Of a DNA stretch of 35,138 nt, positions 18,575-26,006 are shown piece after piece. This DNA is from Bacteroidota bacterium (GTDB taxonomy: Bacteria; Bacteroidota; Ignavibacteria; UBA10030; UBA8401): assembly GCA_020052095.1 (NCBI GenBank), contig JAGVPT010000214.1, positions 1 to 35,138 on the forward strand. The letters are read 5' to 3'. The notes beneath the pieces are model-generated. The model was not told the origin of the DNA, ran no database searches, and worked only from the letters and a program-made list of their open reading frames with translations. Made by a program: the position numbers and the translations under genes. The stretch's first letter is position 1. The number at the start of each line of letters is the position of its first letter.

Positions 18575-19529
18575 TGGCTCTGAGGTGTTGGTTAACCATA
18601 GCGGCGAGGAGTGGAATCATGATCTCGTGATGACCGGAGAAATCGTAGCCTTTGCCGAATTTTTGTGTCGGACGCAGTACGACGTTCATCATGGGCCGAT
18701 AATGCCGAAGCATGTCGAAATTGGCCGTGGTGAAGCCCCGCGCTTTGCTTCCAAGATTGCGCGCAACCGTCAACGCTTTAAGGAAAATTTCCGGCATGAT
18801 AACTGCGGAACCGATATTCAGAACAACGCCTCCGTTCACCAGATCTTTCAGGATGTTTGAAAATATTTTAAAATCGCGGAAACTTAATTCACCGGTCGCG
18901 GCACCATCCATCGTCGGCTGTTGATGGACGATGTCTGTTCCGATAGCGGCATGAACCGTTACCGGGATTCCCAACTCGTAGCACGTCGCAAGAATACTAA
19001 CGGATTTATTCTTTGCTCGGGCCTCTGTCAATGCGCGTCCAAGCGTTTCGCCGTAACCCATATCGGACATATAGTAACCGACCGACAACGAGTTGTTGAT
19101 AAACTCGCCGGTCTCCCTGGACATCCCAAATCTGCCGTCGAGAATGTTTTCCGCGACGTCTTCGGATGTCTGTCCCCACAAGGCCGTTTCGACATCGTGG
19201 ATAGCCGCCGCGCTATTCATCGCGATCGCCGTAATAACTTTTCGACGCGCCAGATCTATGATGACGGGCGACAATCCCACTTTGACAACGTGCGCACCCA
19301 TCATAACGATAACGGGTTTCTTGCTTTTTTGAGCTCGGGCGATCTCTGCAGCGAGTCCCTTGAGTTGCGCCGCAGCGAGAATATCCGGAAGCGAGCGCGT
19401 GAATTCGGCAAATGATTGCGTCGCGGGATTGAAAGGCTTCGCGAATTGCTTCGGCGAGACTTTGCTCTTCCGTGTCTTAATGGAGGTGGTCTTTATCTTT
19501 GAGAGATCGGCTTGTGTGTATTTTGACAT
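18552..19529 (-). CDS. Conserved Rossmann-like protein, possibly deoxyhypusine-synthase-like; function unknown
   Basis: This 325-residue cytoplasmic protein has no signal peptide or membrane helix. Conserved-looking blocks are PVIVMMGAHVVKVGLSPVII (near 72-91), AMNSAAAIHDVE, DGRFGMSRETGEFIN, VHAAIGTDIVHQQP, GGVVLNIGSAVIMPEIFLKA and DMLRHYRPMMNVVLRP. Glycine-rich turns after beta strands suggest a nucleotide-binding Rossmann fold. I believe homologues occur in other Gram-negative lineages, and the pattern loosely recalls deoxyhypusine synthase, but I cannot confirm this. The ATG follows the DUF3108 stop with no gap (TAA then ATG). No function should be assumed. Confidence 0.6.
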   Translation of the reverse strand: MSKYTQADLSKIKTTSIKTRKSKVSPKQFAKPFNPATQSFAEFTRSLPDILAAAQLKGLAAEIARAQKSKKPVIVMMGAHVVKVGLSPVIIDLARRKVITAIAMNSAAAIHDVETALWGQTSEDVAENILDGRFGMSRETGEFINNSLSVGYYMSDMGYGETLGRALTEARAKNKSVSILATCYELGIPVTVHAAIGTDIVHQQPTMDGAATGELSFRDFKIFSNILKDLVNGGVVLNIGSAVIMPEIFLKALTVARNLGSKARGFTTANFDMLRHYRPMMNVVLRPTQKFGKGYDFSGHHEIMIPLLAAMVNQHLRANVRTRRP

Positions 19530-20354
19530 TTATTTTATCCTCGCTTTCAGTTCCCCGTTGATCCCGGAGTACTCACGCAACTCAGCTTCGATCGAACCGA
19601 TGACGACTTTCGTGCTCACCTTTACCGGAATCTTTCTCTCATCGTCCGAGAGCCATAGAAGAGCCCGGCCTTCGCTTTTGAATAATCCCCCTTCTTGAGC
19701 CAATGGTTCAACGATAAGACAATTAAAGGTTCCCGCACTCACTTCAATCTGTTGGCGTCCAAGAAATTTTACGTCCAGCTTGTAGGTTGAGTCTTTGTAG
19801 AAATTCTGAAAATGAATTTTTTCTCCAATGCGCATTTTTGAAAAATCGAGGGTCCGTGCGAAGTAGAATGCCGACACGATATCATGCACGTACGGAGGAA
19901 TTGTGAACTCTCCCTCCGATGTTTTCGCGAGATGATTTACCTGATCAAATTGCGCGGAGAAGTCGCGGCGGTATTTTCCTTCCTTGATGTGTTGTTCGAA
20001 CCGCCACGGGAAAATTCCTTCAACATCGAGGTACGTTTCATACCGGTCGCGCACTTCGTAGAACCAAGAAAAGGTCGGCGTTGAGTTCACCTGAAACATT
20101 ACCTTAAAACACTGATTCCCCGCAACAGTATCATACCGGGGAACGGACATAATCGCTTCACCGGCGGTGATGAATCCATACCCGACGTCGAACACCAATC
20201 GTTCGCCGGTTGAAAATGCACTCTGCCGGGATGCCCGCTGTGCGCCATATGCGAACGACGGATCAAAAGCAATTTCAGCCACTGCCAGGAAGAAAACAAC
20301 CGCCGTGAATATTTTTCTACTGAGAGTTATTATAAGACTTTTAGCTTTGTTCAT
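19530..20354 (-). CDS. DUF3108-type exported protein
   Basis: The protein has 274 residues from the ATG at 20354, with a signal peptide (MNKAKSLIITLSRKIFTAVVFFLAVAEIA). The frame is open for another 85 codons upstream, but that part lies inside the glycosyltransferase gene and is not used. The mature part has the DUF3108 pattern: GERLVFDVGYGFITAGEA, then VRDRYETYLDVEG, FPWRFEQHIKEGKYRRD, HDIVSAFYFARTLDF and ALLWLSDDERKIPVKVS. It is a beta-rich periplasmic protein whose function is not established. The start overlaps the GT9 stop by 14 bases, so the two are coupled. Confidence 0.85.
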   Translation of the reverse strand: MNKAKSLIITLSRKIFTAVVFFLAVAEIAFDPSFAYGAQRASRQSAFSTGERLVFDVGYGFITAGEAIMSVPRYDTVAGNQCFKVMFQVNSTPTFSWFYEVRDRYETYLDVEGIFPWRFEQHIKEGKYRRDFSAQFDQVNHLAKTSEGEFTIPPYVHDIVSAFYFARTLDFSKMRIGEKIHFQNFYKDSTYKLDVKFLGRQQIEVSAGTFNCLIVEPLAQEGGLFKSEGRALLWLSDDERKIPVKVSTKVVIGSIEAELREYSGINGELKARIK

Positions 20355-21408
20355 TCCATAATTGTCTGATGGCCAGGACGACTTCATCGATTTTGATCTG
20401 ATCCATACAGACGTTCGATCTGCAGCGCGATCCGTGACACAGTGTGCACGTTTTGTTGTCTGCGATAAAGACTTTTTTTTTCTCCGTGTAGGGACCCCAC
20501 CGGACCGGACTGCACTGGAGAATCGGGGGAAAAAAGGCGACCACCGGAGTACCGAGAATCGCAGCAATGTGCATCGGTCCCGTTGAATTTGAAACGAACA
20601 CCGCGGCACGCTGAATCAATGCGCCGAGCTCATCGAGAGAGAACTTACCCACGGCGGCGACGGGCCGCGTCTTCATCCCTTCGACTACGTTTTGCACCAA
20701 GCGATCTTCCCCATTACCCCCCGACACCAGAACCTTTAACCCCAGGAGAGCCTTAACCTTGTCGCCAAGCTCTGAGAAGTTTTCCGCCCGCCAATCGCGC
20801 GCCGATCCACCGCTTCCAGGGTGAAGAATGACAAATTTCTCTTCTCCCGAAATCGAATTTTCTGCAAGAAAGGAATCGACGGCCTTCTTTGCAGGGGATG
20901 AAATTGTCAATTCGAATTGTGCCGCTCCGTCTATTTCGATTCCCAGGGAGCGGAGGAGGTTCAGGTTATATTCCACCTCGTGCCGCTGTGCATCTTTGCG
21001 GTGCTCATAGACCTTCCTGTTGAACAAGATGGAGTACCATCGATAGCCCGTCCCGACACGAAGTCGAATACCGGCAAGAAACATCAGAAACGTCGAACGA
21101 AACCGTGGATATGGAATAATTGCCAAATCGAACTTGCGCGCACGAATATGCTTTAGCGTGTTCCAAAGCGACCTAACACTGTCTTCATTTTCATAGACTA
21201 ATACTTCATCTACGCATGAGTGCCGCTCAACCAGTTCTCGGGTATAATTGCGTGCTAAGACTGAGATTCTTGCGTTCGGGAAGCGACTTTTGAGAAGAGG
21301 AAGCATCGGTAACGAGAGGATAACATCCCCAATTCTATCGGTGCGAACAAGGAGGATATTTTTGACGTCTGCATTCAATACTGTGTGCCAACGGAAGCCG
21401 ATGGACAA
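20341..21408 (-). CDS. Glycosyltransferase family 9 (ADP-heptose:LPS heptosyltransferase-like)
   Basis: The protein has 355 residues in the GT-B fold of family 9. The N-terminal half opens NILLVRTDRIGDVILSLPML. The C-terminal half contains FVILHPGSGGSARDWRAENF, LKVLVSGGNGED and FVSNSTGPMHIAAILGTPVVAFFPP. Family members add heptose or related sugars to lipopolysaccharide core on the cytoplasmic face of the inner membrane. A cysteine cluster near the end (CTLCHGSRCRSNVC) is common in this family. The frame begins at a TTG (21408) just after GGAGG; a TTG at 21378 is an alternative, and there is no ATG. This is the first gene of the presumed envelope operon, with about 600 repeat-rich bases upstream. 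Confidence 0.9.
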   Translation of the reverse strand: MSIGFRWHTVLNADVKNILLVRTDRIGDVILSLPMLPLLKSRFPNARISVLARNYTRELVERHSCVDEVLVYENEDSVRSLWNTLKHIRARKFDLAIIPYPRFRSTFLMFLAGIRLRVGTGYRWYSILFNRKVYEHRKDAQRHEVEYNLNLLRSLGIEIDGAAQFELTISSPAKKAVDSFLAENSISGEEKFVILHPGSGGSARDWRAENFSELGDKVKALLGLKVLVSGGNGEDRLVQNVVEGMKTRPVAAVGKFSLDELGALIQRAAVFVSNSTGPMHIAAILGTPVVAFFPPILQCSPVRWGPYTEKKKVFIADNKTCTLCHGSRCRSNVCMDQIKIDEVVLAIRQLWNEQS

Positions 21409-21529
21409 CTCCCTCCGCGTTTTTAGTCCTACACGGCCGGATAGAACTTATTGAGATTTTCTCTCTCGAGAACTTTTTCGCATTTAATATACGGCAATAG
21501 GCTGTGAGGTGCAAGGAATGGAAAAAACG

Positions 21530-21769
21530 GGTAGTGTCTCATTTTACTTGCTTCCGAAAGTGAGACACCAACGGGATTGTTTGCCACCACCCCTGGCGCT
21601 TCCGCCCATCGAGACGGCGGACAGGTCGGGCCTTCCCCTCCTCAATGAGGAGGGGACTAAGGGGTGGTGCTTACCAAGAAGATGGAGCACATTCACATTA
21701 TTCGTACCGCGGGGATTTGACGGGCCCACGAACGATGCTCTCTCTGTCCAAGCAAACTGACCCACTACC
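21530..21769. mobile_element. MITE-like non-coding element 1
   Basis: The element is 240 bases long with imperfect 22-base terminal inverted repeats. The left end is GGTAGTGTCTCATTTTACTT (21530 onward). The right end, read on the other strand, is GGTAGTGGGTCAGTTTGCTT; I count 17 of 22 matches. It is flanked by A6 tracts (AAAAAAC on the left, AAAAAAT on the right) that could be a target duplication. Inside are a sub-terminal GTGTCTCA/TGAGACAC hairpin and the dispersed palindromic repeat also found at 1407-1512. It has no transposase frame. Confidence 0.65.
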
Positions 21770-21775
21770 AAAAAA

Positions 21776-21987
21776 TGGGTAGTGGTACGTTTTCACTTTT
21801 CATTAATTTCGATATAATGAGTCTCCCTGAGCAAGCGATCCGCCGGAGGCGGAGAGCGGGTCTGCGCCAAAGGTCGAAGACTCGATGAGAGCATGAGCCT
21901 TTGGCTCAGAAGGGTTCATACTTCGACTCGTGGCGGCAGGCCGCCACTCGCTCACTACGACTTTATTTTCAAGACGTACCATCACCA
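21776..21987. mobile_element. MITE-like non-coding element 2, adjacent to element 1
   Basis: This 212-base element begins GGGTAGTGGTACGT and ends ACGTACCATCACC, an inverted end with ten of twelve matches over GGTAGTGGTACG. The direct repeat AAAAAAT immediately borders both sides. Inside are three strong hairpins: TCCGCC/GGCGGA, GAGCC/GGCTC and GTGGCGGC/GCCGCCAC. It contains no reading frame of note. Together with element 1 it fills most of the gap before the glycosyltransferase gene. Confidence 0.55.
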
Positions 21988-22035
21988 AAAAATTCCACGA
22001 CACAAAAGCGATGCAGGTTCTTCGGCGGAGAAAAT

Positions 22036-22728
22036 CTATTCTAGCGGTTGGTCCAGAATTTCAAATTTACCCCAACCTTGAAAATCGAAGTGCCACCATT
22101 CAGTCGGCATCGGAAGAAAACCATGCTTCGTCATCACCGCTTCTAAAAGAGCACGATTGTTCAAAGCCATCTCGGGTAATTGCATGTAGTCACGGTGAGC
22201 TTTGTCCGTAAAGTCGTCGTACGGCGTCGGCATTTCAATTTCTTTGTTGAGAGAATCGATTATTGTCAGATCAACCGCCGCGCCACGGTTATGGCGAGAT
22301 CCTTTTGCGGGATTTGCGACATACCGTTCGTCGGAGACGACCTCCCACAGTTTTTTCTGGATCGACAAGGGCCGGTAACCGTCGTAGACTTTCAGTCCCA
22401 ATCTCCGGCCATGGAGTTCATTTTGGACTGCACGCAGGCTTTCCGCCGCTTCCCGGCGCAGCATGCATTTGGCGATTGGATAAAGTTTTTGATGAGTAAA
22501 GTTATTTTCGGTGGCGTAACGAATGTCGAGGACAATGGTAGGGTCAATCGAAACGACGTCGACGAGATCTGAGCGGGAACTCTGTTGGGCCGGGCTACTG
22601 GTAGGAGAGAGTAGGCAGTAGGCAGTAAGCAGTGTACAGTAAGGAAAGAGATATCGCAAACAATGACTGCTACGATTAGTATTCTGCTTGCTGTCTGATG
22701 GTATCCGATTGCTCGCTGCATTCTTCAT
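22036..22728 (-). CDS. VanX/DdpX-like D-alanyl-D-alanine dipeptidase (peptidase M15D)
   Basis: The protein has 230 residues from the ATG at 22728; an upstream TTG is also in frame. The zinc-peptidase core is complete: YDGYRPLSIQKKLW, then SRHNRGAAVDLT (the SxHxxGxAxD ligand motif) and TEWWHFDF near the end. Such enzymes hydrolyse D-Ala-D-Ala dipeptide, for wall recycling or in resistance operons. No van regulators or ligase are nearby, so a housekeeping role in the periplasm is more likely. The N-terminal 45 residues contain a hydrophobic stretch (LFPYCTLLTAYCLLS) that would serve as a signal peptide and is encoded by a heptamer repeat. The stretch after the core motif is otherwise normal. 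Confidence 0.9.
   Translation of the reverse strand: MKNAASNRIPSDSKQNTNRSSHCLRYLFPYCTLLTAYCLLSPTSSPAQQSSRSDLVDVVSIDPTIVLDIRYATENNFTHQKLYPIAKCMLRREAAESLRAVQNELHGRRLGLKVYDGYRPLSIQKKLWEVVSDERYVANPAKGSRHNRGAAVDLTIIDSLNKEIEMPTPYDDFTDKAHRDYMQLPEMALNNRALLEAVMTKHGFLPMPTEWWHFDFQGWGKFEILDQPLE
22611..22645. repeat. Array of five in-phase degenerate heptamers within the dipeptidase gene
   Basis: The 35 bases read GTAGGCA, GTAGGCA, GTAAGCA, GTGTACA, GTAAGGA. On the minus strand this array encodes the hydrophobic core of the dipeptidase signal peptide (TLLTAYCLL). Confidence 0.8.
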
Positions 22729-22740
22729 GTCTGTCGAGAC

Positions 22741-22795
22741 CAATCTGAGAAATCTGCAATCTGCGCTGAATCAGCGAAATCAACGGAATCAAGAT
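22741..22795. repeat. Imperfect short-period repeat between dipeptidase and reductase genes
   Basis: The stretch repeats AATCTGN and AATCAN units (CAATCTG, AAATCTG, CAATCTG, GAATCAG, AAATCAA, GAATCAA) with a spacing of seven to eleven bases. It fills the 60-base gap upstream of the dipeptidase ATG and reaches the reductase stop codon. The phase is less regular than in the other arrays. Confidence 0.5.
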
Positions 22796-23958
22796 ACGAA
22801 GACCTTCGCAACTTCCATTAACATAGACGGCTTATTCCAGAGGGCCGCGCGGAAAATGCCCCCCAATGTTCGTTTTTCTTCAGGGAGCTTCAGGGCGCTG
22901 TCGCAGATGCTGTTGAGGGTGTCGTCGGAGAAGCTTGCAATTGCTTCCTTGATATTATAGAAGACCTCGTGCCGCCATCCGAGCCGCTTTTGCCATCGCT
23001 TTTCATATTCCGTCAGATGGGATAGGTCTTTCTTCGTAATTGCTTCGGCGGCAACCTGGCCACCGATCATTCCGCCGATCATTCCGCTTATGATCCCGCC
23101 GCCGGAGACGGGATTTACCTGGTGTGCGGCATCGCCGACGAGGATCACGTTATTTGCAACAATCCGGTCACACGTTTTCGCGCACGGCACACCGCCGGCT
23201 ATATGCGTCAGGATCGCCGCATTGGGAAATTTCTTTTCAATGAACTCGCGAAGGAATTTTATTGCCGACTTTTTCTTGGCTTCTTCCACGCTCAATCCAA
23301 GACCCACGTTTGCCGTGTTCTTCCCTTTTGGGAAGACCCACAAATATCCGCCCGGCGAGACATCATCGCCAAAATAGAAATCAAGCACGTCCTGTTCGAC
23401 GTTGATGCCGGAGATCGTCATCTGCGCGCAACTCTCCATATCACGGATGTGGCACGTCGTGTCAATGCCCGCCCATTTCCCGACCCTGGATTCAACGCCG
23501 TCAGCGGCAACAACAATCTTGCACGGAATATCGATTTTTTCATCTTTAATCAACGCGCGGATGCCAACCACGACGCCGTCATCGTTCTTCAAGAGGTCGT
23601 ACACGTACGCCTTCGTGACAACTTCAACTCCTTCTTCGGCTGCGAGTTTGGCGAGTTCATAGTCGAAGATGCGGCGTTCAAGAACGTAACCGATGCCGTC
23701 AAGACGCGGTACGACACTCTTTCCGTTCGGAGCTACCAATCGAAACTTGGTCACCGTTGCAGCAATCCATTTGGAATCCGGTTGAATGAACTGAATGACT
23801 CCTTCGTGACTCACCGCTTCGCCGCAGCGAACCGGGTATCCGACATCGCGATCCTTTTCGAGCATCAGCACTGAAGCTCCGCCGGCAGCGGCGTAACGCG
23901 CAGCCGTCGACCCCGCCGGCCCGGCACCTACAACAATAATGTCGTACCGAGTTTTCAT
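22789..23958 (-). CDS. Geranylgeranyl reductase family FAD-dependent oxidoreductase
   Basis: The protein has 389 residues. It has the FAD-binding GAGPAGSTAA at 11-20, then YPVRCGEAVS (VRCGE at 43-47). The substrate region has GGYLWVFPKG at 203-212. The second FAD motif ILVGDAAHQVNPVSGGG lies at 272-288. These are hallmarks of the geranylgeranyl reductase family, which reduces isoprenoid double bonds in archaeal lipids, chlorophylls or quinones. It overlaps the ferredoxin gene by four bases, which fits ferredoxin as electron donor. It could act on the product of the UbiA enzyme at 10737, although the genes are 11 kb apart. The substrate is inferred, not shown. Confidence 0.9.
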   Translation of the reverse strand: MKTRYDIIVVGAGPAGSTAARYAAAGGASVLMLEKDRDVGYPVRCGEAVSHEGVIQFIQPDSKWIAATVTKFRLVAPNGKSVVPRLDGIGYVLERRIFDYELAKLAAEEGVEVVTKAYVYDLLKNDDGVVVGIRALIKDEKIDIPCKIVVAADGVESRVGKWAGIDTTCHIRDMESCAQMTISGINVEQDVLDFYFGDDVSPGGYLWVFPKGKNTANVGLGLSVEEAKKKSAIKFLREFIEKKFPNAAILTHIAGGVPCAKTCDRIVANNVILVGDAAHQVNPVSGGGIISGMIGGMIGGQVAAEAITKKDLSHLTEYEKRWQKRLGWRHEVFYNIKEAIASFSDDTLNSICDSALKLPEEKRTLGGIFRAALWNKPSMLMEVAKVFVS

Positions 23959-24215
23959 TTCAGAGAATGCGCAAATTGTAAATTGTCCAACGCGGAAATT
24001 TCTTTCGGCAGGTCTTTGATTCCTTCCCGGTGGAATTCAATCACTTCCCAGGGACATGCCCACACGCACTTCCGGCAGTTCGTGCACCGTTCCTCGATGA
24101 CGGCGATCTTCGATTCCTGAAGCTCGATCGCATCCTCCGGACACACACCCACGCAGCAGCCGCAGTAATCGCATTTGCCGGGTCGGATATGAATCATCAA
24201 AAATGGTTTAGCCAT
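23955..24215 (-). CDS. 2[4Fe-4S] ferredoxin
   Basis: The protein has 86 residues with two CxxCxxCxxxCP cluster motifs: C15/C18/C21/C25 (CDYCGCCVGVCP) and C44/C47/C50/C54 (CTNCRKCVWACP). It is a low-potential electron carrier. Its stop overlaps the reductase ATG by four bases (ATGA), so the two proteins are made together, and the ferredoxin probably feeds electrons to the reductase. The last ten residues are encoded by a GCAAATTGTAAATTG sequence that resembles the heptamer arrays elsewhere in the window. Confidence 0.92.
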   Translation of the reverse strand: MAKPFLMIHIRPGKCDYCGCCVGVCPEDAIELQESKIAVIEERCTNCRKCVWACPWEVIEFHREGIKDLPKEISALDNLQFAHSLK

Positions 24216-24242
24216 GGGGGACTTTCTTCAAACCGATGCGCA

Positions 24243-24644
24243 TCATTTTATTGAAAGGAGTTCAACTTCAAAAATAAGCTTTGCGTTTGGAGGAATGACT
24301 CCGCCTGCGCCACGACTGCCGTAACCCAATTCAGGGGGAATAAAAAACTTCGTCTTGCCGCCAACCTTCATCGTTGCAACACCGTCGTCCCAGCCTTGAA
24401 TTACCTGTCCAACTCCGAGCTTAAACGTAAACGGCTGGTTCCGGTCCACCGAGCTGTCGAATTTTGTTCCATCCTCTAGCCAACCCGTATAGTGAACGGT
24501 AACTGAATCTCCTCGTTTTGGAGCGGGCCCGGTTCCTTCTTTTATAATTTCATATCTCATACCGGTATTTGTCACTCCTTTGTTCATTTTCGCACATCCC
24601 ACAATCAAGAATGCGACCGACACTATGATCGCTGCAAGTCTCAT
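24243..24644 (-). CDS. FKBP-type peptidyl-prolyl isomerase lipoprotein
   Basis: The protein has 133 residues from the ATG at 24644. That start gives a lipoprotein signal (MRLAAIIVSVAFLIVGC, lipidated cysteine at 17). The FKBP domain follows: GDSVTVHYTGWLEDGTKFDSS, FKLGVGQVIQGWDDGVATMK and IPPELGYGSRGAGGVIPPN, ending FEVELLSIK. It assists folding in the periplasm, anchored to a membrane. The frame is open for 34 further codons upstream, but those would spoil the signal and lie in a 254-base intergenic region. It precedes the ferredoxin gene by 27 bases. Confidence 0.92.
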   Translation of the reverse strand: MRLAAIIVSVAFLIVGCAKMNKGVTNTGMRYEIIKEGTGPAPKRGDSVTVHYTGWLEDGTKFDSSVDRNQPFTFKLGVGQVIQGWDDGVATMKVGGKTKFFIPPELGYGSRGAGGVIPPNAKLIFEVELLSIK

Positions 24645-24736
24645 TGATTTCCATTGGTAAGATTGATCTAGGTTAAAAATAGGGAAAAAACCTCTCAGTT
24701 CCAAAAACATTAGTTGTGCATTTGACCACAAACCGA

Positions 24737-24816
24737 GTGATGCCATGACTGTTCCCCCTAAATCTGGAACAATTCCAAGATATGTAATTCTGAAATAGCG
24801 GCAGTCATGGCATCAC
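24737..24816. repeat. 15-bp perfect inverted repeat with 50-base centre
   Basis: GTGATGCCATGACTG at 24737-24751 is exactly inverted at 24802-24816. Between the arms is a small TGGAA/TTCCA hairpin with a 3-base loop. Both arms contain ATG in opposite directions. There is no T-run to make a clear terminator. It lies between the desaturase stop and the FKBP start. Confidence 0.7.
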
Positions 24817-24898
24817 TTCTCAAAAGCACCCACTACACCAATACCTTCTTTCCTGCATTCAGCGCTGTCCCGCCCCCGACTCTTGATGCAAAAAAGAA

Positions 24899-25885
24899 TT
24901 ACGCCATTGTAAAGACTTTGTTGAAGACAAATTCGAGTTGGAAGGTTTTGGAAGCGTGCCGGCTTTCAATGTACTCTGCCACTTTTTTGAGTCGCCCCGG
25001 AATTGCCAGGATTTTTTCTTGTGCCTTTTTTCCCGATTCTTTTAATCCGGTGAGGGTCTCTAGTCCCCATGCTTTGATAAGAGCTTCGACAACGGTGATA
25101 TAGTCGCGAGGGCCGTAAATTCCAGACCGGCGAACTACATCAGCATACTCATTAAAATTGCGCAGGGTGTGGCCGGGCATGTCAATGCTCGGCAAAATTG
25201 TGATAGCGGATTCAAGAGCATTATCTGGGTCTCGCTTCAGCACTTCGCTGAAGACAGTTTTATAGAATGCATAGTGGCGCGCCTCATCCATCGCGATGGA
25301 ATGTAGGATCTTCTCCAGCGTCGGTTCATACGTGCCGCACACTCGCCCTGTACCGTCGTGGGATATCTGTGTTGCCCGTTCCTGTGCCGACGTATACACA
25401 AATACTCGGTAGGGATCTTTGTCCCAATCCGGGTTGAACCCCGAACGGACATACTGGAATTGCGCCTTTTCTACTGCGGTAAAATTCATGACGTGGGAGT
25501 CGCGGCAATAGTCTCTAATCACGTTCCCATGCCGATCCTCTTCAGCGGTCCAGAGATTGTTCCAATTCTTCCAAAATGAATCGCTGCCGAGATGCACCGC
25601 GATGAGACGATGAAAATGAGGCAAACCTTCTTCCGTGATTAAATTCAGCGCAAGGGCGACACGAGCACTCAATGGTATCCCTTTGGCACGCTCACGAATT
25701 TGCTTTAGGTGGAGTTCTTCATTCGTGGTCTCATCTGCTGGCAGGAAATCGGATGGAAACCAAAGCTCCCGTTTTACTTCATGTTTCTGGATGAGTTCTG
25801 CCACGATTTTCTCCAGGTCTGCCAAGACTTCAAATTTGGGAAGCAACGACCTGTCCCTCTCCAGTTCTTTGGAGGAATTTATCAT
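24899..25885 (-). CDS. Soluble acyl-ACP desaturase
   Basis: The protein has 328 residues from the ATG at 25885, which sits six bases after AAGAGG. The frame stays open upstream through a terminator hairpin, so longer starts are rejected. The diiron ligands of the stearoyl-ACP desaturase family are present: NLITEEGLPHFHR (E85/E86), TAEEDRHGN (E116, H119), SAQERAT (E169) and MDEARHYAF (E201, H204). It introduces a double bond into an acyl chain bound to acyl carrier protein, using O2 and electrons from ferredoxin. This soluble type is best known from plants and Actinobacteria. It implies at least occasional oxygen in the habitat. The gene follows HU but is separated from it by a strong terminator. 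Confidence 0.9.
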   Translation of the reverse strand: MINSSKELERDRSLLPKFEVLADLEKIVAELIQKHEVKRELWFPSDFLPADETTNEELHLKQIRERAKGIPLSARVALALNLITEEGLPHFHRLIAVHLGSDSFWKNWNNLWTAEEDRHGNVIRDYCRDSHVMNFTAVEKAQFQYVRSGFNPDWDKDPYRVFVYTSAQERATQISHDGTGRVCGTYEPTLEKILHSIAMDEARHYAFYKTVFSEVLKRDPDNALESAITILPSIDMPGHTLRNFNEYADVVRRSGIYGPRDYITVVEALIKAWGLETLTGLKESGKKAQEKILAIPGRLKKVAEYIESRHASKTFQLEFVFNKVFTMA

Positions 25886-25923
25886 AACACGCCTCTTGAA
25901 TATGGCACGTGAAGGATGGAAGG

Positions 25924-25986
25924 AAAAAAAATCCATGCGCCCCGCTCGCTGCGGCGCAGGAAAATAGGGCGGGGGCCGCATGGATT
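25924..25986 (-). terminator. Rho-independent terminator after the HU gene
   Basis: On the minus strand a long GC-rich stem (AATCCATGCG at one end, CGCATGGATT at the other, with CCCCGC/GCGGGG inside) ends in a run of eight T. It starts about 20 bases after the HU stop codon. The desaturase start lies only 38 bases beyond, so most desaturase transcripts would need read-through or a promoter of their own. Confidence 0.85.
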
Positions 25987-26006
25987 AGAACAAAATAAAA
26001 GCCCGA

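Noticed and set aside
20355-20609. N-terminal extension of the DUF3108 protein
   Set aside because: It lies inside the glycosyltransferase gene in another frame, and the signal peptide begins at 20354.
21544-21771. Reading frame across MITE-like element 1
   Set aside because: Its peptide arises from the hairpin repeat. A similar peptide appears at 1311-1508 only because the repeat is shared.
22036-22728. Vancomycin-resistance operon
   Set aside because: Only the dipeptidase-like gene is present; no VanH, ligase or two-component system is nearby.
24645-24746. Upstream extension of the FKBP gene to 24746
   Set aside because: It would put 34 residues in front of a clear lipoprotein signal.
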